Shown here one piece after another: positions 48,390-59,065 of a stretch of 64,000 nucleotides of DNA. The notes beneath the pieces are model-generated. The model was given only the letters and a program-made list of their open reading frames with translations. It was not told the origin of the DNA and made no database searches. The DNA is from Pseudomonas fluorescens (GTDB taxonomy: Bacteria; Pseudomonadota; Gammaproteobacteria; Pseudomonadales; Pseudomonadaceae), in contig NZ_CABVIX010000007.1 of the NCBI RefSeq assembly GCF_902498185.1, positions 184,561 through 248,560 on the forward strand. Reading direction: 5' to 3'. The position numbers and the translations under genes are program-made. Every line of letters begins with the position of its first letter. Position 1 is the stretch's first letter.

Positions 48390-49064
48390 TCAGTCGGCGC
48401 GCGATCCCCCGTAGTAGCCGCAACCGCGCAGGGTCTGTCCATTGATGCGCAGCTCGGCGCTGAGGTGGCGAACCGCGCCGGTGGCGCTGTCGACGCAACG
48501 CTGCGGGGCAAACCACAGTTCGATGTGCTGGTTATTGGCCTCGCTGCTCAGGCTCAGGCCACCGCCGGGCAATTGCTCTTCGAGAAAGGGCAGAGGCAGT
48601 GGTGGCTGATCGGCGCGATTGAGCACCATGCCCCGGCCGCTGGCCTTGATGTCCCATTCTGGCTCATGGCCACTGGCACGCAGCGTCAGCTGCTTGAAGT
48701 TGGGATCGCTGCAGGCACCGCTGGATGGATCGAGACGATACAGGCGTTGCACGTTCAATTGACCGTCGCTGCCAGCCGTGACGCTGCCGGTAAGCTTGGC
48801 GCGCACATCGGCAAAGAGCTTGTCGTTGGCATTGTCGGCCAGATTTGAGGCTTCCTGCAGCACACCGGTGCCGCCACTGTCGCTGACCACGAAGCGGCGG
48901 CTTTCGTTGCACGGTTTGAACAGCAGTTGCCCGCCCGTGGCGCTCAGTTCGCCCTGCATGCGCGTGGTGCCGATGTTGGGGTCCACAGGTTTGTCCGCCA
49001 GCATCTGGCAGCCCCCGAGCAGGGGCAGCAGCGTGGCGAACAGCAGGGGAGGGGTGATGCGCAT
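48390..49064 (-). CDS. Conserved lipoprotein (COG3650-like)
   Basis: A 224-residue putative lipoprotein with lipobox LLPLLGGCQ (Cys about 19). Two related halves: one with TTRMQGELSATGGQLLFKPC and one with EPEWDIKASGRGMVLNRADQ, ending in RCVDSATGAVRHLSAELRINGQTLRGCGYYG. The RCVD...LRGCG pattern recalls META/COG3650 proteins with paired Cys. Function unknown. The liv genes lie upstream on the same strand with a 58-bp gap. Confidence 0.7.
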   Translation of the reverse strand: MRITPPLLFATLLPLLGGCQMLADKPVDPNIGTTRMQGELSATGGQLLFKPCNESRRFVVSDSGGTGVLQEASNLADNANDKLFADVRAKLTGSVTAGSDGQLNVQRLYRLDPSSGACSDPNFKQLTLRASGHEPEWDIKASGRGMVLNRADQPPLPLPFLEEQLPGGGLSLSSEANNQHIELWFAPQRCVDSATGAVRHLSAELRINGQTLRGCGYYGGSRAD

Positions 49065-49122
49065 TGTGGAAGAGCTCCTCGGATTTGAAGGAGCTACCGT
49101 ATCACCTCCGCGATTGCATGGG

Positions 49123-49824
49123 TTATCCGCCGAGGTAGGCGTCGCGCACTTTTGGATCGGTCAGCAGCGCTTCACCGGTCCCCTGCATCACGACGTGCCC
49201 GTTCTCCAGCACATAGGCTCGGTCGGCGATCTTCAGCGCCTGGTTGGCGTTCTGCTCGACCAGGAACACCGTCACGCCGTCGCGACGCAACTGCTCGATG
49301 ATGTCGAAGATCTGCTGGATGATGATCGGCGCCAGTCCCAGTGACGGCTCGTCGAGCAGCAGCAGCTTGGGCTTGCTCATCAGCGCCCGGCCGATGGCGA
49401 GCATCTGCTGTTCACCGCCCGACATGGTGCCGCCCCGCTGGTTGTAGCGCTCTTTGAGGCGCGGGAACAGTTGCAGCACCTTGTCCAGCTGCTCCTGGTA
49501 GTCGCTCTTGTCAGTGAAGAACCCGCCCATGGCCAGGTTTTCCTCGACCGTCAGGCGGGCGAACACGCGGCGGCCTTCTGGCACCACCGCGATGCTCTTG
49601 CGCATGATGTGCGAGGACGGCTGGCCAACCAGCTCTTCACCCAGGTAGCGGATGCTGCCGCTGTGGGCCTGGGGCGAGCCGCAAAGAGTCATCAACAGCG
49701 TCGACTTGCCTGCGCCGTTGGCGCCGATCAGGGTGACGATCTCGCCCTGGCGGATTTCGACGTTGACGTTGTGCAGCGCCTGGATCTTGCCGTAGAAGGT
49801 GGAGACGTTTTCGAACTGCAGCAT
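49123..49824 (-). CDS. livF: Branched-chain amino acid ABC transporter ATPase LivF
   Basis: ATP-binding subunit, 233 residues. Walker A GANGAGKSTLL, Q-loop, signature SGGEQQMLAIGRALM, Walker B LLLLDEPSLGL, and the LivF-type C-terminus GEALLTDPKVRDAYLGG. The start codon directly follows the livG stop, which implies coupled translation. Last gene of livHMGF. Confidence 0.96.
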   Translation of the reverse strand: MLQFENVSTFYGKIQALHNVNVEIRQGEIVTLIGANGAGKSTLLMTLCGSPQAHSGSIRYLGEELVGQPSSHIMRKSIAVVPEGRRVFARLTVEENLAMGGFFTDKSDYQEQLDKVLQLFPRLKERYNQRGGTMSGGEQQMLAIGRALMSKPKLLLLDEPSLGLAPIIIQQIFDIIEQLRRDGVTVFLVEQNANQALKIADRAYVLENGHVVMQGTGEALLTDPKVRDAYLGG

Positions 49825-50592
49825 TTACGCTTCCCCCAGGTAGGCTTTGATCACGTCAGGATTGTCGCGGATCTGGTCCGGGGTGCCATCGGCCAGCGGC
49901 GTGCCCTGGTTGATCACCACGATATGATCGGAGATGCTCATGACCAGCTTCATGTCATGCTCGATCAGCAGCACAGTCACGTTATGCTCCTCACGCAGGT
50001 ACGAGATCAGTGCCTTGAGGTCCTCGGTTTCCCTCGGGTTCAAACCGGCGGCTGGCTCGTCGAGCATGATGATGCGCGGGCGCGTCATCATGCAGCGGGC
50101 GATTTCCAGGCGGCGCTGCTGGCCGTAGGCCAATGTGCCGGCGGTGCGGTTGGCGAACTCGGTCAGGTGCACCTTGTCGAGCCAGTACTGCGCCCGCTCC
50201 ATGGCCTCGCGCTCGCTGCGACGGTAGGACGGGGTCTTGAACAGACCGGCGAAGAAGTTGGTGTTCAGGTGCCGATGCTGTGCGATCAAGAGGTTTTCGA
50301 GCGCGGTCATTTCCTTGAACAGGCGCACGTTCTGGAACGTGCGCACCACGCCTTTGCGGGCGATCTGGTGACCGGCCAGTCCCTGTATCGGCTGGCCGTC
50401 AAGCAAGATGGTGCCACCGCTTGGCTTGTAGAAGCCGGTCAGGCAGTTGAACACTGTCGTCTTGCCTGCGCCATTGGGACCGATCAGGGCCACCACCTGT
50501 TTTTCCTTGACGGTCAGGCCCACGCCGTTGACCGCCAACAAGCCGCCAAAGCGCATGCTCAGGCCGCTGACTTGCAGAATTTCGCGGCTCAT
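49825..50592 (-). CDS. livG: Branched-chain amino acid ABC transporter ATPase LivG
   Basis: ATP-binding subunit, 255 residues. Walker [12 protein letters not shown], signature [15 protein letters not shown], Walker [13 protein letters not shown], and switch-region [31 protein letters not shown]. Overlaps livM by 4 bp and abuts livF. Confidence 0.97.
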   Translation of the reverse strand: MSREILQVSGLSMRFGGLLAVNGVGLTVKEKQVVALIGPNGAGKTTVFNCLTGFYKPSGGTILLDGQPIQGLAGHQIARKGVVRTFQNVRLFKEMTALENLLIAQHRHLNTNFFAGLFKTPSYRRSEREAMERAQYWLDKVHLTEFANRTAGTLAYGQQRRLEIARCMMTRPRIIMLDEPAAGLNPRETEDLKALISYLREEHNVTVLLIEHDMKLVMSISDHIVVINQGTPLADGTPDQIRDNPDVIKAYLGEA

Positions 50593-51845
50593 CGATGCAG
50601 CTCCATGTGTGGACGTTGCATGGGCAGCAGGCCCTGCGGACGCCAGATCATCATCAATACCATCAGCGCGCCGAACATCAGCATGCGGTACTCACTGAAC
50701 TCGCGCATGAGTTCAGGCAGCAGGATCATCACGATGGCCGCGAGAATCACGCCGAGTTGTGAACCCATGCCGCCGAGCACGACGATGGCGAGGATGATCG
50801 CCGATTCGATGAAGGTGAACGATTCAGGGGTTACCAAGCCCTGGCGCGCGGCGAAGAAACTGCCGGCGAATCCGGCGAAGCAAGCACCGAGGGTGAAGGC
50901 CGAGAGCTTGATCACTGTCGGGTTCAGGCCCAACGCGCGGCAGGCGATCTCGTCTTCGCGCAGCGCTTCCCACGCACGGCCGATCGGCATGCGCAGCAGG
51001 CGGTTGATGACGAACAGCGCGAGCAGTGCCAGCAGCAGGGCGACCAGATAAAGGAAAATGACCTTGTTGATCGAGTTGTACGGCAGACCGAAGAACTCGT
51101 GGAAGGTCTGCATGCCCTCAGCGGCGCGGCGTTCGAAGCTCAGGCCGAAGAACGTCGGTTTCTCGATGTTGCTGATGCCGTTGGGGCCACCGGTAAGACC
51201 GGTCAGGTTTCGCAGGAACAGCCGGATGATTTCACCGAAGCCCAGGGTCACGATCGCCAGGTAGTCTCCGCGCAGGCGAAGTACCGGGAAACCCAGCAGG
51301 AAGCCGAAGGTCGCTGCCATAAGGCCCGCGAGCGGCAAGCAGATCCAGAAGCTCAGGCCGTAGTAGTGCGAGAGCAGGGCATAGGTATAGGCACCAACGG
51401 CATAGAAGCCGACATAGCCAAGGTCGAGCAGGCCTGCCAGGCCGACCACGATGTTCAACCCCAGGCCGAGCAGCACGTAGATCAGGATCAGCGTGGCGAT
51501 GTCGACCGCGCCACGCGAGCCGAAGAACGGCCAGACCAGGGCGAGCACTATCAGACCCAGGATGATCCAGCGCTGGGTGCGCGGCAGCGTCAGGAAGTTG
51601 CTGACGGCGGGCGATACCAGCCTGCGGTCCGAGCGGCTGCGCACCACGGTGCTCCATTGCTTGTCGAACAGCACCCGCAGGAACATCAGCACCGAACAGA
51701 CCGCGATCACCGTCAGGGTGAAAGGCCCCTGGCTGTGCACAATCAGGTTGATGCCGTCGATACTCAGTTTCAGGCCCAACACCGGGAACGCCACGGCCCA
51801 GACCAGCAAGGCGCTGAAAAACGCCTGTTTGATATTCTTGCTCAT
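50589..51845 (-). CDS. livM: Branched-chain amino acid ABC transporter permease LivM
   Basis: A 418-residue inner-membrane permease with roughly ten hydrophobic segments. The inner-membrane EAA-like loop [30 protein letters not shown] is typical of LivM. The N-terminal extension (about 100 residues) is normal for proteobacterial LivM. Overlaps livH by 4 bp at its start and livG by 4 bp at its end. Confidence 0.96.
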   Translation of the reverse strand: MSKNIKQAFFSALLVWAVAFPVLGLKLSIDGINLIVHSQGPFTLTVIAVCSVLMFLRVLFDKQWSTVVRSRSDRRLVSPAVSNFLTLPRTQRWIILGLIVLALVWPFFGSRGAVDIATLILIYVLLGLGLNIVVGLAGLLDLGYVGFYAVGAYTYALLSHYYGLSFWICLPLAGLMAATFGFLLGFPVLRLRGDYLAIVTLGFGEIIRLFLRNLTGLTGGPNGISNIEKPTFFGLSFERRAAEGMQTFHEFFGLPYNSINKVIFLYLVALLLALLALFVINRLLRMPIGRAWEALREDEIACRALGLNPTVIKLSAFTLGACFAGFAGSFFAARQGLVTPESFTFIESAIILAIVVLGGMGSQLGVILAAIVMILLPELMREFSEYRMLMFGALMVLMMIWRPQGLLPMQRPHMELHR

Positions 51846-52765
51846 ACTTTCTCAACCTCCGGACGGCCCAGAATGCCGGTCGGCCGGAACAACAGCACCA
51901 GAACCAAAAGACCGAATGCCACCACGTCCTTGTACTGGTCACCGAAGATATCGGCGCCGAAGGCTTCGGCCACACCCAGCACCAGGCCACCGAGCATGGC
52001 GCCCGGAATACTGCCGATGCCGCCAAGTACCGCTGCGGTGAAGGCCTTGAGGCCCACCAGGAAGCCTGCGTTGGGGTTGATCACACCGTATTGCATGCTC
52101 AGCAACACCGCTGCCACGGCCGCCAGCGCGGCGCCGATGACAAAGGTCAGGGCAATGATGTTGTTGGTGTTGATCCCCAGCAGGTTGGCCATCTTGATGT
52201 CTTCGGCACAGGCGCGGCAGGCGCGGCCCAGGCGGGAGCGCGAGATGAACAGGGTCAGGCCGATCATCGACACCAGGGTGACCACGAATACCAGGATCTG
52301 CATGTACGAGATCAGGACTTCCTCCGCACCGCCCGGGCCGAAGGAAATGCTCCCCGGAATCAGGTTCGGAATGGATTTGTCCTTGGAATCCTGAGACAGC
52401 AGCACGGTGTTCTGCAGGAAAATCGACATGCCGATGGCGGAGATCAACGGGATCAGGCGATTGCTGTTGCGCAGCGGCCGGTAGGCCACACGCTCGATGC
52501 TGTAGCCATAGGCGCTGGTCACGAAAATCGTCGCGACAAAGGCGACGGTCATCAGGATCGGCAAGGAGTCGATACCCATCATGGCCAGCCCGGCAAGGGC
52601 GATGAAGGCCACGTAGGAACCGATCATGTACACCTCGCCGTGGGCGAAGTTGATCATTCCAATAATGCCGTAGACCATTGTGTAGCCAATGGCTATCAAG
52701 GCATAGGTGCTGCCAATGGTCAGGCCATTAACCAGCTGTTGGAAGAAGTGGTAGATCTCAGGCAT
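51842..52765 (-). CDS. livH: Branched-chain amino acid ABC transporter permease LivH
   Basis: Permease partner of LivM, 307 residues from ATG 52763-52765 (the open frame extends further but [33 protein letters not shown] is the family N-terminus). Conserved loop [21 protein letters not shown]. Separated from livK by 185 bp holding a hairpin terminator/attenuator, so permease expression may be lower than that of the binding protein. Confidence 0.97.
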   Translation of the reverse strand: MPEIYHFFQQLVNGLTIGSTYALIAIGYTMVYGIIGMINFAHGEVYMIGSYVAFIALAGLAMMGIDSLPILMTVAFVATIFVTSAYGYSIERVAYRPLRNSNRLIPLISAIGMSIFLQNTVLLSQDSKDKSIPNLIPGSISFGPGGAEEVLISYMQILVFVVTLVSMIGLTLFISRSRLGRACRACAEDIKMANLLGINTNNIIALTFVIGAALAAVAAVLLSMQYGVINPNAGFLVGLKAFTAAVLGGIGSIPGAMLGGLVLGVAEAFGADIFGDQYKDVVAFGLLVLVLLFRPTGILGRPEVEKV

Positions 52766-52892
52766 TACAGCGCTCCTAAAAACCTGAAGTGCATTTCGCT
52801 GGCGGGGGTAAGGCCAGGAAACCGCGAGTGACGGTTTTAAGATTTTCAGGTGGACGGGTACCCGGATCGCGGGGATCGGCCCATGAACCTCA

Positions 52893-52924
52893 TAAAACAA
52901 AGCCCACTGCTCGCACAGTGGGCT
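52893..52924 (-). terminator. Intercistronic terminator/attenuator between livK and livHMGF
   Basis: On the minus strand, AGCCCACTG-TGCGAG-CAGTGGGCT is a perfect 9-bp stem followed by a T-rich tract TTGTTTT. It starts 26 bp past the livK stop. A partial terminator here would let the binding protein be made in excess over the membrane complex. Confidence 0.85.
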
Positions 52925-52950
52925 ACTACGGTCAGCTATTGGTCACGCGG

Positions 52951-54069
52951 TTACTGAGGAGAGACTTCAGTCTTCGGCTTGCCGAAGTGCCATTGGTAGA
53001 CCACGAACTTGAAGTCCTTCAGATCGCCCTTGTCGTCGAACGACAGCTCGCCTGTCGGCGTCTTGAAAGTGCCCTTGTGGATGGCCTCGGCCACCTTCTC
53101 GGCGTCGTCGCTGCCACCGGCTGCCTTGATGCCATCGGCGATCAGTTGCACAGCTGAGTAGGCCGGGAACACGAACGGTCCGCTCGGATCCTTGCCATCG
53201 GCCTTGATGGCCTGGACGATCGCCTGGTTTTGCGGATCGGCGTCGAACGACTTGGGCAAGGTCACCAGCAGGCCTTCGGATGCGTTCTGGGCGATCTGCG
53301 AGATGGAGTCGTTGCCCACGCCTTCCGGACCCATGAACTTGGCGTTCAGGCCTTTTTCCTTCGCCTGGCGCAGGATCAGGCCCAGCTCCGGGTGGTAGCC
53401 GCCGTAGTAGACGAAGTCGACATTGTTCTGCTTGAGCTTCTGGATGATCGAGGAGAAGTCCTTGTCACCAGCGTTCAGGCCTTCGAAGACGGCAACCTTG
53501 GTGCCTTTGCCTTCCAGGGTCTGTTTGACGGCGGTGGCGATACCTTCACCGTACTGCTGCTTGTCGTGCAGGACGGCAACCACCTTGGGCTTGACGTGGT
53601 CGGCGATGTAGTTGCCGGCGGCAGGGCCTTGGGCGCTGTCCAGGCCGATGGTACGGAAGATCAGCTTGTAACCGCGGGCAGTGATTTCCGGGCTGGTGGC
53701 CGCTGGCGTGATCATGATCACGCCTTCGTCCTCGTAGATGTCGGACGCAGGCTGGGTAGAGCTGGAGCACAGGTGGCCGACGACGTACTTCACGCCATCA
53801 TTGACTACCTTGTTGGCGACTGCCACGGCCTGTTTGGGATCGCACGCGTCGTCGTATTCCTTGGCTTCGAGCATCTTGCCATCGACGCCGCCCTTGGCGT
53901 TGATGTCCTTGATGGCCTGTTTGGCGCCAATGAACTGCATGTCACCATACTGGGTGACCGGGCCGGTCTTGGGACCAGCGATGCCGATCTTGATGGTGTC
54001 GGCGGCAAACGAATGGCTGGCAACCCCTGCCAGGACCATTGCGGCGAACAGCTTGGAAATCTTGATCAT
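52951..54069 (-). CDS. livK: Branched-chain amino acid periplasmic binding protein (LivK/BraC)
   Basis: A 372-residue precursor with signal peptide MIKISKLFAAMVLAGVASHSFA. The mature part begins ADTIKIGIAGPKTGPVTQYGD, and shows the two-Cys N-terminal loop (DDACDPKQA) and GHLCSSSTQPASDIYEDEGVIMITPAATSP, typical of LivJ/LivK/BraC. First gene of the liv operon; expected ligands are Leu, Ile, Val and perhaps Ala. Confidence 0.96.
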   Translation of the reverse strand: MIKISKLFAAMVLAGVASHSFAADTIKIGIAGPKTGPVTQYGDMQFIGAKQAIKDINAKGGVDGKMLEAKEYDDACDPKQAVAVANKVVNDGVKYVVGHLCSSSTQPASDIYEDEGVIMITPAATSPEITARGYKLIFRTIGLDSAQGPAAGNYIADHVKPKVVAVLHDKQQYGEGIATAVKQTLEGKGTKVAVFEGLNAGDKDFSSIIQKLKQNNVDFVYYGGYHPELGLILRQAKEKGLNAKFMGPEGVGNDSISQIAQNASEGLLVTLPKSFDADPQNQAIVQAIKADGKDPSGPFVFPAYSAVQLIADGIKAAGGSDDAEKVAEAIHKGTFKTPTGELSFDDKGDLKDFKFVVYQWHFGKPKTEVSPQ

Positions 54070-54192
54070 AGTGCTCCACTCATTCTGTTGTAATTCTTAT
54101 AGTCCTGGCGCCCAGGGCTACAGACCGGGCGGGATATACGGCGTGGCCACGCCAAAGCCGCAAGCCCACCTCCCCCGGAACATGTCCCGGTA

Positions 54193-54234
54193 ACTGTACC
54201 GGTACAGTGTAGAGCGCCGTTCGAGCGCTTGAAA
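54193..54234 (-). promoter_or_regulatory. livK promoter with a 16-bp perfect palindrome over the start site
   Basis: On the minus strand TTTCAA (54229-54234) and TACACT (54206-54211) are separated by 17 bp. The perfect palindrome ACTGTACCGGTACAGT (54193-54208) overlaps the last three bases of the -10 and the expected start site, leaving a leader of about 130 nt to livK. This is classic repressor-operator geometry; the cognate regulator is unknown. Confidence 0.55.
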
Positions 54235-54380
54235 AGCGCGCTTTTTGCGCCCGTTCCCGAGGGTGTCGCCTGGTCGACATAAAAATACAGAAAAGCGCCA
54301 TCAAATTGCCTTCACCCCCCGGCAATCCTCGGCTCTGTATCGCTCGACGACCAATTACATATTTGAAACCGGGTTTTTCT

Positions 54381-54418
54381 GCAAAAATGGCGACCCTTTC
54401 AAGTGATCGAATTTTTGC
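54381..54418. repeat. Inverted repeat just upstream of the DUF2288 gene
   Basis: GCAAAAAT (54381-54388) and ATTTTTGC (54411-54418) are perfect 8-bp arms 22 bp apart, ending 12 bp before ATG. The rest of the 361-bp livK/DUF2288 gap (54070-54430) holds only the livK promoter and leader. Confidence 0.35.
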
Positions 54419-54430
54419 CGGTGGTAACCC

Positions 54431-54736
54431 ATGACTGATCAAACAAGCACCGTCTATGCCAAATTGCTCGGCGAGACGGCAATCATCGAGTGGAAAGCAT
54501 TGGAGCGTTTCTGGGCAAAGGGTGACCTGATTTGGGTCGATCCCAGTCTGGACTTGATCACCGTCGCTCAGGCCATGGCCGAAAACCACAGTGAAGCCTT
54601 TGCCGGCTGGCGCGATGCTGGCGCGGTAGGCGCTGTGACGGCAGAGCAGGCGCTAGACCTGCAGCAGCGGGATCCACAGATCTGGGCGGTAGTGGTCTCG
54701 CCGTTCATTGTGATCCAGGAGAAGAAGGCGGGATAA
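54431..54736 (+). CDS. DUF2288 family protein
   Basis: A 101-residue small soluble protein (YAKLLGETAIIEWKALERFWAKGDLIWVDPSLDLITVAQAMAEN) that matches DUF2288 as widely found in Pseudomonas and cyanobacteria. Function unknown. No clear ribosome site (GGTGG 11 bases upstream is the best). Convergent with rapA. Confidence 0.8.
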   Translation: MTDQTSTVYAKLLGETAIIEWKALERFWAKGDLIWVDPSLDLITVAQAMAENHSEAFAGWRDAGAVGAVTAEQALDLQQRDPQIWAVVVSPFIVIQEKKAG

Positions 54737-54872
54737 AGGCGCACCTTGCTGGTGCGTGAAAACACCCAGGCGGGCTGTCCTGGTGCTCGCTGACGTTCAA
54801 CCTGGTGACGGTTGGTAACAGTTGCACGGATCCAGAAACCGCCGAGGTAACAGTCGGGCTCATGCGGCACTG

Positions 54873-54893
54873 AAAAGGGGGCATTGCGCCCCC
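54873..54893 (-). terminator. Intrinsic terminator of rapA
   Basis: On the minus strand, stem GGGGGC / GCCCCC with a five-base loop is followed by TTTT, 17 bp past the rapA stop. Confidence 0.75.
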
Positions 54894-54909
54894 TGTCCTG
54901 CGGACTACA

Positions 54910-57756
54910 TCATCCTGCGACCAGCACCCGGATCGCTTCCAGGCGCAGTGCCGCTTTTTCAAGCATTGCCAGCCCATCTTCGCGCTGCTTGCGAAGGGCG
55001 TCGATCTCGCTGTCGCGCACACTCGGGTTGACCGCTTGCAGCGCGGTCAGGCGCGCGAGCTCTTCATCGGTCTCGGCTGCCAGGCGGCGTTGCGCTTCGG
55101 CCACGCGTTCGGCATGTCGCGGCAGGATCTTCGCTTCACCAGCGTTGATCCGGCCGGACAGGACGTCCCGCTGGGCCTGGATGAATTTGTTGGCGCTGGC
55201 GCGAGGTACGCTTTCGAGCTGCTCGTTGAGCGTGTCGAAGGCCACGCGCGACGCCAGGTCGTTGCCATTGGTGTCGAGCAGGCAGCGCAGCGCCGCCGGT
55301 GGCAGGTAGCGACCCAGTTGCAGATTGCGCGGGGCCACTACTTCGCTCACGTACAGCAATTCGAGCAGCACGGTCCCAGGCTTGAGCGCCTTGTTCTTGA
55401 TCAGCGCCACGGCGGTATTGCCCATCGAACCGGACAGCACCAGGTCCATGCCACCCTGCACCATCGGGTGCTCCCAGGTGATGAACTGCATGTCTTCGCG
55501 CGACAGCGCCTGGACGCGGTCGTACGTGATGGTCACGCCCTCGTCGTCGCCCAACGGGAAGCTGGCATCGAGCATCTTCTCGCTTGGCTTGAGGATCAGG
55601 GCGTTTTCCGAGTGGTCCTCGCTGTCGATACCAAAGGCGTCGAACAGGGTTTCCATATAGATCGGCAGGGCGAACTGATCGTCCTGCTCAAGGATCGCCT
55701 CGACCAGCGCCTCGCCTTCGCCGGCACCGCCGGAGTTGAGCTCGAGCAGGCGGTCGCGGCCGCTGTGCAGTTCGGCCTCGAGTCGCACGCGTTCAGTGCG
55801 CGCCTGCTCTACCAGCTCGGCCCAGTCGTCGTCCGCTCCGCGCTCAAGCAGCGGCAGCAGGCGCGGGCCGAACCGATGCTGCAGGGCGTTGCCGGTTGGA
55901 CAGGTGGCGAGGAAAGCGTTCAAGGCCTCGTGGTACCACTGGAACAGGCGCTCCTGCGGGCTGTCCTGCAGATAGGGAACGTGCAGCTCGATAGTGTGCT
56001 TCTGCCCGATGCGGTCAAGACGGCCGATCCGCTGTTCGAGCAGGTCCGGGTGGGCGGGCAGGTCGAACATCACCAGGTGATGGGCGAACTGGAAGTTGCG
56101 CCCTTCACTGCCGATCTCGGAGCAGATCAGCACCTGGGCGCCGAACTCTTCGTCCGCGAAGTAGGCGGCGGCGCGGTCACGCTCGAGGATGTTCATGCCC
56201 TCGTGGAACACCGTGGCCGGGATCCCGGAGCGCACGCGCAGGGCGTCCTCCAGGTCCATGGCGGTCTCGGCGTGCGCGCAGATGACCAGCACCTTGGTGC
56301 GCTTGAGCATCTTGAGGGTGTCGACCAGCCAGTCGACGCGTGGGTCGAAGCGCCACCAGCGCTCTTCTTCTGTGGTATCGCCCTGTGCCTGGAAAGCTAC
56401 CTCGGGGTACAGCTCGGCATGCTCGTCGGCCGGTAAAAGCAGGTACTGCTCGGGGTTGGCCAGCGGGTAGGGATGCAGCTTGCGCTCGGGGAAGCCCTGC
56501 ACGGCGGCCCGGGTGTTGCGGAACAGCACGCGGCCGGTGCCATGGCGGTCGAGCAGTTCCCGGATCAGGCGCGCGCTGGCCTGAGTATCGCCATCGGTGA
56601 CGGCGGCAAGCAGCGCTTCGCCCTCGGCGCCGAGGAAACCTGCGATGGTGACGTGGGCCTCTGGCGAGAGGCGGCCCTGGTCGAGCAGTTCCTGCACGGC
56701 TTCGGCCACCGGGCGATAATGCTCGCTTTCGGAACGGAATGCGGCCAGGTCGTGGAAACGGTTGGGGTCGAGCAGGCGCAAGCGGGCGAAGTGGCTGTCC
56801 TGACCCAATTGCTCAGGGGTAGCGGTCAGCAGCAGCACGCCCGCGATAACCTGGGACAGTTGCTCGATCAGGGAATACTCGGGGCTGGCTTTTTCTTCAT
56901 GCCAGACCAGGTGATGGGCCTCGTCGACAACCATCAGGTCCCAGCCTGCGGCGAACAGGGCATCCTGCGCTTTCTCATCGTGAGTCAGCCATTCCAGGGC
57001 AACCAGTGCCAGCTGGGCATCTTCGAATGGATTGCTGGCGTCGCTCTCGATGAAGCGCTCGGCATCGAACAACGCTACCTCGAGATTGAAGCGCCGGCGC
57101 ATTTCCACCAGCCACTGATGCTGCAGGTTCTCGGGGACAAGGATCAGTACCCGGCTGGCACGGCCGGTCAGGAGCTGGCGATGAATCACCAGGCCGGCTT
57201 CGATGGTCTTGCCCAGGCCTACTTCGTCGGCCAGCAATACCCGTGGGGCGCTACGGTCGGCCACTTCGCGGGCAATATGCAACTGGTGGGCGATAGGTTG
57301 CGCGCGGATACCGCCCAGGCCCCAGAGTTGGGACTGCATCTGCTTGCTGGTGTGTTCCAGGGTGTTGTAGCGCAGCGAGAACCAGGACAGCGGGTCGATC
57401 TGCCCGGCGAACAGGCGATCGCTGGCCAGGCGGAACTGGATGAAGTTGGACAGCTGGGTTTCCGGCAGGGTACGCGGCTCGTTCTGAGCGTCGAGCCCGT
57501 GGTAGACCAGCAAGCCTTCGGCAGCCTCCACTTCGCGCACGGTCAACTTCCAGCCCTCGAAGTGAGTGATCTGGTCGCCAGGCGAGAAACGCACGCGGGT
57601 CAGGGGCGCGTTCCGCAGGGAATATTGGCGGGTGTCGCCAGTGGCCGGGTAGAGCACGGTCAACAAGCGGCCGTCCTGTGCCAGAACGGTCCCAAGTCCG
57701 AGCTCGGCCTCGCTGTCGCTGATCCAGCGTTGCCCCGGTTGATACTGCTGCGCCAT
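54910..57756 (-). CDS. rapA: RNA polymerase recycling ATPase RapA (HepA)
   Basis: SWI2/SNF2-family ATPase that binds RNA polymerase and rescues stalled post-termination complexes; 948 residues from ATG 57754-57756. N-terminal tandem Tudor-like domains ([19 protein letters not shown]), Walker [19 protein letters not shown] box [10 protein letters not shown], motif [25 protein letters not shown] and [10 protein letters not shown]. Upstream in-frame codons (to 58089) are antisense to the next gene and not part of RapA. Confidence 0.97.
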   Translation of the reverse strand: MAQQYQPGQRWISDSEAELGLGTVLAQDGRLLTVLYPATGDTRQYSLRNAPLTRVRFSPGDQITHFEGWKLTVREVEAAEGLLVYHGLDAQNEPRTLPETQLSNFIQFRLASDRLFAGQIDPLSWFSLRYNTLEHTSKQMQSQLWGLGGIRAQPIAHQLHIAREVADRSAPRVLLADEVGLGKTIEAGLVIHRQLLTGRASRVLILVPENLQHQWLVEMRRRFNLEVALFDAERFIESDASNPFEDAQLALVALEWLTHDEKAQDALFAAGWDLMVVDEAHHLVWHEEKASPEYSLIEQLSQVIAGVLLLTATPEQLGQDSHFARLRLLDPNRFHDLAAFRSESEHYRPVAEAVQELLDQGRLSPEAHVTIAGFLGAEGEALLAAVTDGDTQASARLIRELLDRHGTGRVLFRNTRAAVQGFPERKLHPYPLANPEQYLLLPADEHAELYPEVAFQAQGDTTEEERWWRFDPRVDWLVDTLKMLKRTKVLVICAHAETAMDLEDALRVRSGIPATVFHEGMNILERDRAAAYFADEEFGAQVLICSEIGSEGRNFQFAHHLVMFDLPAHPDLLEQRIGRLDRIGQKHTIELHVPYLQDSPQERLFQWYHEALNAFLATCPTGNALQHRFGPRLLPLLERGADDDWAELVEQARTERVRLEAELHSGRDRLLELNSGGAGEGEALVEAILEQDDQFALPIYMETLFDAFGIDSEDHSENALILKPSEKMLDASFPLGDDEGVTITYDRVQALSREDMQFITWEHPMVQGGMDLVLSGSMGNTAVALIKNKALKPGTVLLELLYVSEVVAPRNLQLGRYLPPAALRCLLDTNGNDLASRVAFDTLNEQLESVPRASANKFIQAQRDVLSGRINAGEAKILPRHAERVAEAQRRLAAETDEELARLTALQAVNPSVRDSEIDALRKQREDGLAMLEKAALRLEAIRVLVAG

Positions 57757-57868
57757 ACTGCCTGACTCCCGCGATGAAAAGCCGACTATGTTAACGGATA
57801 GGTCCGTGCAGACCAAAGAGTCTAGCAATTTCATCGAAGAAACCTGCCTTTGCTGACGAGGGCTTAAC

Positions 57869-58561
57869 TTGCAAAAGCGCGCCGTGCACCGCTGGTTGAA
57901 TGCTTTCATGGCCTTAGGCGGCGTACTGCTGCTGGCCGCGTGCGAGCAGAAAAGCTTCGAGACGCTGGCCCCGGTCCCGGCCGACGAGCTGGAAGCACTG
58001 GGCGTCCAGACACCCATCAAGAGCGTGCACTTTCGCGACCGCGATGGCGAGGGACTGCTGGTGCTCAGCCGCACCGACGGCCAGGCCACCGATGCTGAAA
58101 CCGCGCAAGAGGTCGATAAGGTGGTGCTGCGCGCGACTCTCTATGACCGCCCAGGCCCGCAAGGGGCATTCAAGGCCCGCTGGCAGAGTGAACAGGAGAC
58201 CAGCTGCCCGGGCCTGGATCTGGATGTCGACTTCTATACCGATGTCAGCGATATCAGCGACCTCAACAACGACGGCCTGGCCGAGGCGACTGTTGCCAGC
58301 CATGCGTTTTGCGGCGGTGGTATCGAACCCCACGCTATCGTCATCGAGCTGCGCGAGGGCCAGGCCAGCTACAGCATCACCGGCGACTCGCTGATCAGCC
58401 CCTCCGGCGAGGAACCCATCGGCGGCGAGCGCAATGACAGCGCCACGCTCAAGGACGCACCCCAGGCGCTGCGCGATCATCTGGACGCTGTCTGGCAGTC
58501 GGTCTATAAACGCCCGTGGAGCGAAACCGGTGCAGCAGCGGATGACGCCGAGGCACCCTGA
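57869..58561 (+). CDS. Hypothetical lipoprotein
   Basis: A 230-residue protein starting at TTG 57869-57871, chosen because GAGGG lies six bases upstream; an ATG at 57908 is an alternative but would shorten the signal peptide. Lipobox [10 protein letters not shown]. The segment [24 protein letters not shown] resembles a Ca-binding D-x-D-x-D/FG-GAP-like loop. Family and function unknown. Divergent from rapA. Confidence 0.65.
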   Translation: MQKRAVHRWLNAFMALGGVLLLAACEQKSFETLAPVPADELEALGVQTPIKSVHFRDRDGEGLLVLSRTDGQATDAETAQEVDKVVLRATLYDRPGPQGAFKARWQSEQETSCPGLDLDVDFYTDVSDISDLNNDGLAEATVASHAFCGGGIEPHAIVIELREGQASYSITGDSLISPSGEEPIGGERNDSATLKDAPQALRDHLDAVWQSVYKRPWSETGAAADDAEAP

Positions 58562-58661
58562 ACGTTACTGACGCACGCGCTGCCCTGGCGTGGCGCGCTT
58601 TGTACCTGACGCTCAAGGATGCAGGCGGCACGCCGATATAATGGCCACAGGAGATCATCAA

Positions 58662-58991
58662 ATGCTGCCGCCTCTTATCCCGCTCAGTGCTGCCCCCGTG
58701 ACCACGCAGTTCGACCCGGTCAAACCGCAGCCCGCTATCGCGCCGGTAGTGCCCGCGCAGTCGAACTCTGGCGAAAGCACGATCAACCTCAAGCAACAGC
58801 GCGATCCGCAGGAGCAGGCACTGTTGCTGCGCGAGGAGCAGCGCCGCCAGCAGCAACGTCGTCAGCACACGCATGACGAGCGTTTCGAAGCGCTGCCAGG
58901 CGATGAGCTCAATGCTGACAACACCGTGCCGGTCGCACCCTTGATGGGCGACGAGCCGCGCCAGGGTCTGCTGGTCGATATCAAGATCTGA
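58662..58991 (+). CDS. Hypothetical Gln/Arg-rich protein
   Basis: A 109-residue protein with AGGAG eight bases before ATG. The N-terminus is proline-rich (LPPLIPLSAAPVTTQFDPVKP); the centre is a charged coiled-coil-like stretch (QEQALLLREEQRRQQQRRQ); the C-terminus ends QGLLVDIKI. It resembles conserved Pseudomonas hypotheticals of the same neighbourhood; no function. Confidence 0.65.
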   Translation: MLPPLIPLSAAPVTTQFDPVKPQPAIAPVVPAQSNSGESTINLKQQRDPQEQALLLREEQRRQQQRRQHTHDERFEALPGDELNADNTVPVAPLMGDEPRQGLLVDIKI

Positions 58992-59065
58992 GCCGTCCGA
59001 GGACTGGTCAACCTAGCCACGGGGCTTCATCATGGGCGCCTCCGCTGTCAGCCTTCGAGCCCGCC

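Noticed and set aside
57757..58089. Upstream extension of RapA to 1059 residues
   Set aside because: It is antisense to the lipoprotein gene; [11 protein letters not shown] is the family N-terminus.
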